The notes under the pieces: model-generated | What the model was told of the DNA's origin: nothing | The model's input: the letters and a program-made list of their open reading frames with translations, nothing else | The model's database searches: none | Shown here: piece after piece, positions 54,646 through 64,000 of the stretch | Position numbering within the stretch: position 1 is the first letter of the stretch | Layout: the number at the start of each line of letters is the position of its first letter | Translations under genes and position numbers: made by a program | Assembly: GCF_037893015.1 (NCBI RefSeq) | Contig: NC_133660.1 | Span: forward strand, 164,173,728-164,237,727 | Direction: 5' to 3' | DNA: 64,000 nt | From: Macrotis lagotis | Lineage: Eukaryota; Chordata; Mammalia; Peramelemorphia; Peramelidae

Positions 54646-55799
54646 TCTCCTGTACAAATAATGCTATCATCCACTTCCAACCCTTTATTTTAAACTCCTG
54701 CCTTTAACATGCAATTGTAGCTTTCAACAAACCTCCAAAGCTTTGAACTATTTTATACTTACATGGAACCTATATAAAAATAGACAGGCAGCATATTGTT
54801 ATGGCAAGAATAGTTTTTAGGAATTGCCAAATCTTACATAGTATTTCTTAGGTCTTGCATATGAATTGAGATTGTTACCATTTATTCTAGGAGGTCTATG
54901 ACAATTCTTGACAAGTAGATATATGAATATAATAAAAGGAGATAGCTATGTTAGCATATGCTAGCATGGATTGATTTCTGAGTCTTTAGCATATACTACT
55001 TATGTATTGATAAAATTCTAATTAATTTTACTATTGTGTTTAATTTTATTCCTGTTCAAAGTCATACTTTGTTGCCTCATTGTGGAGGGAGGGAAGGACT
55101 CTGACTTCTAGAAGGATAGGTCAATGCAACTTAAGTTCTTGTAGATTCAATCATGTTATTTAAGGTTTGAGTATGGTTCCAATGATAGACTTGAGTCAGC
55201 TATCTAAGGACTAATTTAGCTAAGTACTAAGAGAGACTCATTAAAAATAGATTGACCACTAAATATTGAATTTTTTGACTGTATCCAAAGAACAAATAAA
55301 AATCAAGAATGACCTTCAGTCCTTTGTCATCCCCTTTCACTTCTATGGTGATGGGAAAAAATGGAGAAGAGGCAGAGAGTCCTATGAATCATCCAGTCTG
55401 TAGGGAGTTAATAAATATTTACAGCCTCTAAATGAGAGACTTTGGTCCAGTGACCAGTTACTTTACATATTATTGAAAGAATTGAACCAAATCATTACTG
55501 ATATTTTTATAATAAATAAAACTGAGAAATAAAAAGAACTTGTAGTTAATGAAGTGATGGCTCACACATTCCCCTTGCAGAAGCAAAGAAGTTGGCAGAA
55601 TTGGTTCCATTGTAAATCCAAAGGCAACAAGAAACATCATTTCATGGGAAATTTGCTCATCTCATCTTGTTGTTTTTATTATAAGCATAAGCAAAAAGAC
55701 CACCATGAAGATAATTGTAGCTTGAGTGCCAACCAACATCTGTTTCAGAGCATGAAGAGGTAGAGAAAAGATCTTTAAGCGATAATCCAGAACAAATTT
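54646..55799. other. No recognisable gene
   Basis: AT-rich unique-looking. The frame 55554-55763 has no motif. Confidence 0.3.
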
Positions 55800-56200
55800 A
55801 CATTTACTTTGATACTTAGTGACTGTGATACAAGAATGGACAAAAGTAAGAAGAGATGAAAAGTATTGGTTCAAAGAAACCTGGGAAGATTTATATGAAC
55901 TGATGCAGAGTGAAGTGAGTAAAATCAGAATAACATTATAAAGATAAATGACTTGGAAAGACTCAAGAACTCTGATCGATTCAATGACCAATCATGACTG
56001 CAATAAACTGATAATGATCTACATGACTGAAGGATGAGAGATTCAAAATGCTGAATATCATAGATGTGGACAATTTGGGGATTTGCTTTACTTGACTATG
56101 TATATATGTTACAAGGGTTTAGTTTTTCTATTTTTTCCATTAGTGGGGGAGAGGAAGAATGGGAAAGAATGGAAATAAATTCCATCTTTAAATCCATAAT
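55800..56200 (+). mobile_element. L1 3' end fragment
   Basis: aagaaacctgggaagatttatatgaactgatgcagagtgaagtgag, aatcagaataacattataaag, gatatcata-like text, tgtatatatgttacaagg, agtgggggagaggaag: the L1 ORF2 end and 3' untranslated region, decayed. Confidence 0.75.
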
Positions 56201-56888
56201 CTTATGAATCATTGATTATTGAAAAATAGAAAGTAAGCAAAGCTAAAAATATTGATTTTGATAAACTAATATAAAACAGGAACCACAATGAAGAAGCCAA
56301 AAGAGAATGTTTCTTAAACTACAGTCACTTGATATCCTTCCCAGACACTTGGCAGTCAAAAGCAATTTAGTTTGCAGACTTATTTGTAAAGCACTACATG
56401 GTTTTATGGTGAAAGATTATGATCAGTATTGTTTTACAAAACAGTGAAAAGGAATAAAAACAAAATCAAAATTGACTAAAGGACAAAAATGGAGAGTAAA
56501 TAGAATAAATTTCTCAATGATTCTAGAATAATTTATTTTCATCTTTAACATTGGATCCACTCTGTTTGGACTGAAACACTTCAGTTCCAGAAGTAGTATC
56601 AGAAGAAATAGAAATTGGACTTAATAAGACAACATAAGGAAGAACAGGTGAATTAGACTAAGTTTATACTAAGGAAGTTCATATCAGAAGTGAAAGAATA
56701 TTGAAATCACTGAGGTTTTTTAAGTTATCTCAAAGAGAGAAGATACCAAAAGCATGAAAGAAATCAGAGATTACATTATTTCAAAAAGGCAAATAAATGA
56801 ATATTAATAACTATATGCCCTTATGCATACTTTTTCATCTTTCTAGAATCATTTTGAAAATTAATCACATATTTATCAAAGGTACTTT

Positions 56889-57027
56889 TTTTGTTTTTTA
56901 CAAGGCAATGGGGTTAAGTGACTTGCCCAAGGTCACACAGGTAATTAATAAATCTCTGAGGCTGGATTTGAATTAGTCTTCCTGACTCCAGGACTGGTGC
57001 TCTATCCACTGTAACAACTAGCTTCCC
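56889..57027 (-). mobile_element. tRNA-headed SINE with target-site duplication
   Basis: ttttttacaaggcaatggggttaagtgacttgcc ... ggatttgaattagtcttcc ... caactagcttccc. It is flanked by caaaggtacttt at 56877-56888 and 57028-57039 (exact). Confidence 0.92.
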
Positions 57028-57299
57028 CCAAAGGTACTTTAATGAAAATATGAGAAAGGAGCAGATGTCTTTCATAAATTTTCCTCTAAAGTAGGCAAAA
57101 TCTTATTGTTTCCCCCCCAATTATTTTATTTATACTTTTAAAAAATAACAAGCTTCACCTCCACAATTGTATCACCTTATACCAAATCAAAAACTGAGTC
57201 AAACCCAACCAACAGAGTAACCATCCATGGTCCCTAACATTTATCCCAGGTTGGAAGAAGTATATTGCTTTTTGTTTTTCCTCTGGGACCAAAATTGGA

Positions 57300-57540
57300 T
57301 ATGAGTCAATCAAGAAACATTTATTATGTGCCTACTACTGTACCTGAGGATAAAAAAGAGACCAAAGAAAGTACCTGAACTCAATGAGTTTACAATCTAA
57401 TGGGAGAGACAAAATGCAACAAATATATACAAAGCAAGCTGTATACTATACAGAATAAATAGGAAACAGTTAACAGAGGGGCAGCATTACATGAGGAAGG
57501 CTTCCAGAGTTGAGACCTAAAGGAAGCAGGGAGGGCAATA
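57300..57540 (+). repeat. Ancient LINE fragment inside the RTE remnant
   Basis: caatcaagaaacatttattatgtgcctac ... ctcaatgagtttacaatctaatgggagagac ... atatacaaagcaagctg ... ctaaaggaagcaggg: the longest copy of the family seen at 19318. Confidence 0.65.
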
Positions 57541-58010
57541 ACTGAAACTGAGTTATCACAATTGTCATCACAATTAAGAAAAGACTATATGCTACAGTCA
57601 CACAGATGATTAAAAGAGTCAGAAAATATAAAATTCTGCTGAGTATTGTTTGTTTTTTTAAAGCATTTAACTCAATTAAGCCAAATTATATTTAAAGTTC
57701 AGTCCCACAACAATTTATGTATATATTAGAAACAAACATAGAAATATATATATATACCACCACAACAATAACTCTGCTCTACTACTCTCTGATTATTGCC
57801 AAACAAGACATAAAACAGGGATATATGGTCTCTAAGGGTGTTCAACAACCATCATGGAGGATGTCCCATGAAAAATCCAAGATGATAGATCCTAGAGATG
57901 ATAGACATCTTCTAGATGCTCCTATTTCCAGGGACTATTCTGCTGATTACATTAAAGTCCCCAAAATATTATAAAACCTCTTCAATAAAACTATAATTTT
58001 GCAAAAAAAA

Positions 58011-59600
58011 TGCTGACAACAATCCATACAGAAAAAAATGAATAAATAACACTTGGACATGCAGTTGGCTGACTGATCCACTGAGTGTTTGAAAATAGAA
58101 AAATCACATTATATTTTCAATGATCCCTAGCTGCTCCCCAGTGTAAAAATCCACAATTAAAAAACAAAATGAAATACAGATATTCTCCTGGCAATACTCT
58201 ATATTTAAAAGTTCTGGGACACTGCCATCTCCGTAATATAAAAGTTCAGAAGACACAAAGAAAAGAAGGTGATCAAGTTCTGCAATGAGTGCTAGCAAAA
58301 ACTTGAGGTCTGTCTGAGTATAAGATTGCTATCCAGAAAATAGAAGATTTCTATTACCTTTGATAAATTCTCTATGAAGAATCTATGGGAGAATCTGAGC
58401 AATAATTACATATGCATTAATAAATTAATAAAATCAACATTGAAGAGAACACCAATCAATGGAAGTATTACAATATATTTAGTATTTAATAGGGTAGAGG
58501 TCTTCATTTTAATAGCCTTATCTCCATTGAACAGTATTAACATTAAATGTTTGATGACATTTAAAAGATTTTTAAAGTCTTTAACTATATCAGTTTCCCT
58601 TTTCTGATCTTCAGATCTCACTAGCCAAAATTCATCAGACTTTCTGCTGTTAGATATTCATCTGAATATGTTTCCTCTATCACCAGAAAGATAAAAATTT
58701 AGGTATACTATTCTACAAGGCAATAGCAAAGAAATATCTTTGAATTTATTATGTCTTAGACTTCAAAATGGGAAACAAGGTCATCCTTATATTTTTTATT
58801 TTTAGGTGCTGATTGTTTTTATAACAACTTTTAGACTAAAATTAAATGGCCAACATTATGAAACTCCTTCAATTCCTGCTAGATTCAGCAGTCAAACTTA
58901 CATGTCACTCTGCCAGTTTTTCCCATTTTAGTCCATCTTCATTTAACATGGAAAGCTGTGAAAAAAGCGATGTTATAATTCTCATGGTGTCTCAACTAAA
59001 AAGAGAGAGGGGAGACTAGGAAGAAGGGATATTGATGGAGAAATAAAGAGAGCCGAAAGATTCATGCTTTTAGTTTTGCTTAAGAAACTGGACTGTATTT
59101 ACTTCCTACTTATATGAGAAGAAAGATAAAGTCAACCAGGCTGATTAGGAAGCTAGGAAAGCTGTGAATTATCACCACTATCATGCAAATGGACCTGGGT
59201 CCTTAGCACCCTAATTTTAGAACGAAGAGACAGAAGCAATAAAGATCAACCTGGTGACCAAAACTTTTGACTCTGCTCATAAAAAATAGAATATTAATAA
59301 TTCTGAAATTGATACTGTTCAACCTATGTAGATCATGTTCTCTGTACTTTACAAAATAGGCAGGTTTTTGTCATAGATGTCATAGATGAATGCAAATACT
59401 ATTGCAAAAAATGAGAAATGTTTTTCTTCTCATAGGTTTTGGGATTTAAGGGGTGGGGAACTGTGCTTCAGAAACTAGGTCTCTGCTTAGATAACTGTGA
59501 GTCAATTAGGTGAGTTCCTTAACAAGTGAATTCCTTCACAGTTAAGTTGTGAAGGAAGACATGGAAGTGGTTATACTATATCTTTCCTAAAAGAGACAGA
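58011..59600. other. No recognisable gene
   Basis: AT-rich 1.6 kb. Frames at 58104-58298, 58374-58607 and 58406-58621 have no known motif. Some of it could be more decayed LINE, but I cannot support it. Confidence 0.3.
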
Positions 59601-59604
59601 TTAA

Positions 59605-59935
59605 ATTGAAAGAGAGCTGGTCTTGGAGTCAGAAATCCTGGTTTTTAACTAGTTCTGGTACATACTATGTGACCTTGACTAAATCACTTAATTTCTTGTT
59701 AAAATCAACAACAAAAACCCAAGGATTAAATTAACAAATAGTCTAACTGCTGACTATGTGCTAACCTCTGTGCAGAGTACTAGAAATACAAACCATGGTG
59801 CTTACCCTTAAGAGGCTTACATTTTATGGGAGTTGAGATAATATTTTCTCTTCCAATCTCACAGGATTGCAAAAATCAAATGGGATAGTGTATGTGGAAA
59901 GGCTTTGAAATCTTTAAAGCTTATAGACCTTTATT
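59605..59935 (+). repeat. MIR-type SINE interrupted by a LINE fragment
   Basis: 59605-59700 (agagagctggtcttggagtcag ... tactatgtgaccttgac) and 59835-59930 (caatctcacaggattgcaaaaatcaaatggg) flank 59725-59830 (tagtctaactgctgactatgtgctaacctctg ... cccttaagaggcttac). Confidence 0.6.
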
Positions 59936-60420
59936 TGTGGCTGTGTGATTTTTGTGTATTTCTAAGAAAATCATTCAAAGGAAAAAGTCAAATAAATCAA
60001 TTAAGAAGCAGCAATCTCTGTTTTTGTATCTTCAGCAATGTATACAGAGACAACAAAACCAGCTCAGTTCTACTTCATCATCTTTGTAGACCAAGGGTTA
60101 TTAACCTTGCTATGTTTGATGTCTGGTAAAGTCTGTGGACCCCCTTGGTTCCTTTTAGCCCAAATTAGGAGAGAGGTGGTGTAGGTTTCTGATGGGGGAT
60201 GCTGTCAGTATTCATCCCTGATAGAGAAGGAAGGATGGAGGCATTAACCAGCCTGGAGATCTACTGGCTAAGTCATTAAGAGTGATTGATCTGTTGGGGA
60301 CCCCTCAAATATGGTACTAGACAGGAAATGAAAGCTTGAAGCTGAGCTATGGAAGGTAGAATAAAGAAGGTAGAATAAAATGTCTTAGAGATGGTTAGGA
60401 AATCATTTTCAGTCATTCTT
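59936..60420. other. No recognisable feature
   Basis: Unique-looking sequence. A short aaccttgctatg...ctgtggaccccc piece near 60105-60150 may be a hAT end. Confidence 0.3.
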
Positions 60421-60424
60421 CCAT

Positions 60425-60570
60425 GGAGATTCATTCAAGAAATGTTTATTCAATTTCCTACTGTATGCAAAATATTATACGAGGCACTTGAGGAGATATA
60501 AAGTTTAGATAAAGCATTTTCTTGGCTCTCATGGAACTGGACTCTAAGAAGGGAGTTAAAAGTCTAGCAG
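60425..60570 (+). repeat. Ancient LINE fragment
   Basis: attcaagaaatgtttattcaatttcctactg ... ggcacttgaggagatataaag ... ggctctcatggaactgg. Confidence 0.55.
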
Positions 60571-60744
60571 ACACTGCCAAGAGTTGTTAAGGGATTTTGA
60601 GGGTGGGGTGGGAACTTCCTGATTCTTATCCCCAGTTATCCCCAACAATAAATCCTTCAGTAGATATTAGGTGCTGGTTAGACCCAGGAAACCTGGCCCA
60701 GTAGTATCCTCATTGTTCTAAACACAAAGAATTCTCTGTGAGCA

Positions 60745-61045
60745 GAGGATAATAGACACAGACCTGGAAGGGACCTCAGAGACCTTCTTTACAGATGAAG
60801 AAAGTGAGGGCCTGGAAGTTTAAATGACCTGTCCACAGTTTAAAATGTTAGAGACAGAATTAGAATCCAGGTCCTCTGCTAGCAGAGCTCTTTCCACCAC
60901 AAAAATATATATAAGTAAACTTCTGTAGGACTCGAAGCCAAGATATTAGGGTTCTAGTCTCAGGTTTGCACAAGCTAGCAGAGCTAGTTCACCCAAGTGA
61001 TTTAGCCTCTCTAGGACTCTGTTTCCTGATTCGTTAAGTGTTTTG
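60745..61045. repeat. MIR-type tail (-) and MIR-type SINE (+)
   Basis: 60745-60900: agacacagacctggaagggacctcagag ... gtccacagtttaaaatg ... ccaggtcctctgctagc (minus). 60935-61045: gggttctagtctcaggtttgc ... cctctctaggactctgtttcctgattcg (plus). Confidence 0.6.
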
Positions 61046-61061
61046 AGTTTTGGGGTTTTTT

Positions 61062-61262
61062 TTTTTTGTTTCCTGTTATTGATCATTTATTTGTTGCTTT
61101 TTTTTCCAATTATATGCAAAGATCATTTTCAACATTCATCTTTTTGTAAGCTTTTAAGTTCCATATTTTTCTATCACCCTCTCTTCCTTCCCCACTCCTG
61201 GCAGGGAATAATCTGATATAGGCTGGACATATACACTGATGGGTTAAATGTTAAATTACACC
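61062..61262 (-). mobile_element. L1 3' end fragment
   Basis: tttccaattatatgcaaagatcattttcaacattcatc, gtaagcttttaagttcc, ggcagggaataatctgatatagg: reversed L1 terminus, closely similar to 32865-33060. Confidence 0.8.
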
Positions 61263-61845
61263 TGTGTCAAATCTCCTCCTACTCCAGTCCATCCTCCTCT
61301 CAAGTTATCAAACCAATCTTCCTAAAGATTCAACCTGACCAGGTCACCTTCCCTCCTCAGAAGCTCTTATAACTCCCTATTTCTTCAGCATCAAAAACAA
61401 AATCTTCTGTTTGGCCTTTAAAGTCCTTCATCACCTTTTTTCAGTCTTCTTATAGTCTCTGCCCTGTCTCTATTATTCAATGACACTGACTTCTTTCCAT
61501 TTCCTTCCAGAAGATACTCCATCTCAGACTCAGGGTGCTTTCTCCCCACCCCATGCCTGAAATTCTCTCCCTCTGCATCTCACCTTATGGCATCCTCTAA
61601 ATCCCAGAAAAATTCCACCTATTCTGATCCCCCTCTTATGCTAACACATTCCATCTTTGATTCCATCCTGTATCTATTTTATTTTTATATATGTGTTGAC
61701 ATGCTATCTCCTCCATGAGACTGTGAACTCCTTGAGAACAGAGCTTATGATTTTGTCTTTTGATTTCTATCTCCAACACTCAGCATCAGACATATACCTA
61801 GTAGGTACTAAATACATGGTTGTTGGCTTGACCAATCATTTTTTC
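61263..61845 (+). repeat. Long L2-type LINE 3' end
   Basis: tccatcctcctctcaagttatcaaacc, ctccctatttcttcagcatc, cctttaaagtccttcatcacc, tgagactgtgaactccttgagaac, catatacctagtaggtac: about 580 bases, the longest L2 piece in the window. Confidence 0.7.
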
Positions 61846-62484
61846 CAGCCTAACAATCTGATTCTAGGTTCCCCCTGATTATTCAGATATTTGCCATACC
61901 CAACATCTGCTAAGCTATGAATTTACTGGAAAGGAAAGCGAGCCAAGTTTCTTTTAGCAAGTAGCAGGCACAACCACCTTGGCAAGGCAGTCTTTCCTGA
62001 ACTGAGGATATTTTGAAATGTGTGGATGAGTGAGTCTGAGGTTTGAAGGGCAGAAGTTAGAGCCAGTGAGTCTTCTGGAATGGCTCAGAGAAAGCAGGGG
62101 GAGACTTGAAATGCTGGCCTCCCTTCTATTTATTGGCTCCTCTTTCCCCAAGAATTCAACCTGAGTTAGAATTACAGACCAGGTGACTGAGGTGGGGGGT
62201 GCTGGCATTCTCCGGTTTGGAAAGCTAGCATATGCCAAGAATCTAGGAATTTGGGGCTCAAATTACCCATGTTCTGAATGTTTATATTTTCTCTCAATTT
62301 TTGTAGGTGACCATGCTGCGCTGTGGTGAGCACAAACTAGGTGGTCAATAAATGCTGATCGAGTTGAATGGAAAGGCTAGGGCTGACTCATGGCTTTCTC
62401 CCAAGCAAAGAGAGTGGCCCTGCTTTTCCTCTTGGTCTCCAACATATCTTTCAATTCAATAAATCCATGAAGCATAACTCGGTA
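61846..62484. other. Mostly unique, with a short L2 end
   Basis: 62290-62375 (gtgagcacaaactaggtggtcaataaatgctgatcgagttgaatgg) is an L2 end. The rest is unassigned, including the minus frame 61954-62238. Confidence 0.4.
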
Positions 62485-62489
62485 CAACT

Positions 62490-62705
62490 CCAGGCACTGT
62501 GAGTTAGAATTATCTTATTAAATCCTCTCCTCAACCTTGAGAAAGAGGGGCTATTATTATCCCCATTTTACATATGAGGACACTGAGGCAAACAAGTTAA
62601 GTGACTTGCCCTTGGTCATGCAGCTAGCTTGTGTTTGAGCTTAGATTTGAATTCTGGTTTTTCTGGCTCCAGGCCAGGCAGTCTATGCACTCTGTTACCT
62701 TTAGG
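62490..62705 (-). repeat. MIR-type SINE, near full length
   Basis: gtgagttagaattatcttattaaatcctctcc ... catatgaggacactgaggc ... acttgcccttggtcatgcagctag ... gcactctgttaccttt. Confidence 0.72.
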
Positions 62706-62829
62706 ATCAAATCAAAAACCTTGTTTGGCTTTTAAAGACAAATATTTGGGACCATCTGGAAAACAAATGGTATGAGGAGTGTCCAGTCTAGTTAGGCAGA
62801 ACACTAAAATTAGTAAGTTAGTAGAAAGA

Positions 62830-63265
62830 AAGCTCATTGGATTATAATATTGGAAAGGACTTCAGAGGCCATCTCATAGAACCCTTTCATTTTATAGATG
62901 AGGAAACTGTTGTTCAGTCATTTCAGTCTTGTGCAACTTTTGTGACCCCTTTTGTAATTTTCTCAGCAAAAATACTACAGTGATTTACCATTTCCTCATT
63001 TTACAAATGACGAAACTGAGGCAAACAGTGACTTGCCCAGGGTCAATAGCTAATGTCTGCTGCTAGATTTGAACTCATGTCTTTCTGACTCTGGGGCATG
63101 CACTCTCTATTCACTGTACCACCTAGTTCCTCCTAGAGAGAAATAATGCCCAAGAAAATCAAATAACTCGTCTAAGGACACAAAGGCAATAAGAAGAAGA
63201 GGTATGATTTGAACCCAGATCACCTGATACCAGTATCCATTCTTTTTCCACTACACTACTCAGCT
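62830..63265 (-). repeat. Old MIR-type tail split by an RTE-tailed SINE
   Basis: 62838-62911 (attggaaaggacttcagaggccatctc ... gatgaggaaactg) and 63135-63265 (agagagaaataatgcccaag ... gatttgaacccagatcacctg) flank the SINE at 62912-63133 (ttgttcagtcatttcagtcttgtgc ... ctgtaccacctagttcctcc). Confidence 0.72.
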
Positions 63266-63308
63266 CTCCAACTCCTATCTCCATGCTTTTACAAACACAG
63301 ATTCTTGG

Positions 63309-63465
63309 GGCAGCGAGGCAGCACAGTAGATAGAGTACTTGCCCCGGAGTCAGGAGGATCTGAGTTCAAATCTAACTTCATACATTTAAAAATTACCTAG
63401 CTATGTGACCTTGGGCAAGTCAGTAAACCCCACTGCTTTGCAAAAAACAAAAAACAAAATAAAGA
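63309..63465 (+). mobile_element. tRNA-headed SINE
   Basis: ggcagcgaggcagcacagtag ... gatctgagttcaaatc ... aaccccactgctttgc plus an AC-rich A tail. Somewhat diverged. Confidence 0.88.
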
Positions 63466-64000
63466 TAGGCTCTCATGCTTAGAACATACTCCTTTACCTC
63501 TGTCTCTTACTCTTCTACTGAAACAATCTGAAGACTGGATGGTAAATTCAACTTTTGTATATCAAGCCTTGGAGCATTTTCCTGATAGAAGCTGGTGAGA
63601 CCCATTAAGAATCTAGTCATTTAAAAGGGTTACACTGCCACCCCCCAAAATCACCACCACTGCTCAACCTCTGCTTTCTCCCTGTGTGACTGGTAGAAAT
63701 TCCCTAAGAAATCTCTCCATTATTTTAATTCTAGCATCTCCTTGGAATGTCTAGGCAGACTTCCAGGAGCTTCCTGAAAAAAAAAGTGAGATAACTAGAT
63801 CTATTCTGCTTCACTGAAAGTTTAATTGGTGAAAAAACTTCATATTCTATCTTTCCTTTAAGCACCCAGTGATTAAGCACTCCTTTCTCCATCAGTCTAG
63901 AATGCAACCTCTCTATAACTTAATAGAAGGTCTTTGAGGGTTGCTGTGGTTGAAAAATTCATGCCCTTGCTGCCTTCGTGGTGATGAGTTCCAATAAAGT
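63466..64000. other. No recognisable feature
   Basis: Unique-looking to the window end. Confidence 0.3.

Larger units (their letters stand above)
56280..58010 (+). pseudogene. Second RTE-clade LINE pol remnant
   Basis: Linker text near 56295 (KEAKRECFLNYSHL) is followed by VPEVVSEEIEIGLNK (about 56587), KIPKA (about 56745), NINNYMPLCILFHL (about 56800) with many lesions, then after interruptions ATVTQMIKRVRKYKILLSI (57591) and ITLLYYSLIIAKQDIKQGYM (about 57769). These match the linker and the N-terminal half of the RTE reverse transcriptase. The FADD region and the C-terminus are missing or unrecognisable. Interruptions are a SINE at 56889-57027 and an ancient LINE piece at about 57300-57540. 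The best open piece is 57717-57974. It is non-functional and a different copy from 48045-49790, because both cover the same domain. Confidence 0.75.

Overview
The window looks like non-coding, repeat-dominated nuclear DNA of a marsupial. I base this on many tRNA-headed SINEs of the type that is abundant in marsupial genomes. Their heads read like ggcagctaggtggcgcagtg, they carry a pol III B-box-like ggttcaaat, and their 3' ends read gccttgcaaaaacc before an A tail. I also see a second SINE family with an RTE-type 3' end, L1 3' ends of marsupial type, an ORF2-less L1 (HAL1-like), RTE LINE pol remnants, and old MIR/L2/hAT material. No host protein-coding exon, rRNA, functional tRNA, CRISPR array or provirus could be supported. 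No open frame exceeds about 140 codons, and the longer ones lie in simple repeats or dead transposons. Species and chromosomal context (intergenic or large intron) cannot be told from the sequence.

Layout. 1-2.2 kb: old SINE pieces. 2.2-6.35 kb: a nested composite in which a 5'-truncated plus-strand HAL1-like element is split by a 5'-complete minus-strand HAL1-like element. The inner element carries a broken ORF1 and was itself invaded by three SINEs. 6.4-12 kb: hAT, MIR, L1, L2 and SINE pieces with microsatellites. 12.1-13.5 kb: a repeat-free block with several short palindromes, the best candidate regulatory element. 13.5-26 kb: interspersed repeats, including a 60-bp near-perfect palindrome at 22446-22505. 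27.3-28.3 kb: a degenerate CATA/CACA tract split by a SINE. 29-46.5 kb: repeats, with three L1 tails flanked by target-site duplications, hAT MITEs, a serial double SINE insertion and a 92-bp tandem duplication. 48.0-49.8 kb and 56.3-58.0 kb: two plus-strand RTE pol pseudogenes. 58-64 kb: L1, L2, MIR and SINE remnants.

The parts connect as a transposon community rather than as genes. L1-type tails and machinery (L1, HAL1) occur beside A-tailed SINEs that L1 machinery probably mobilised. RTE pol remnants occur beside SINEs whose 3' ends look RTE-like. Several insertions keep readable target-site duplications, so their order can be reconstructed. I found no new biochemical system. The most unusual features are the nested HAL1 pair, repeated SINE insertion at the same target site, the isolated palindrome, and a candidate conserved element. 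All family names are recognised from memory and not confirmed by a search.
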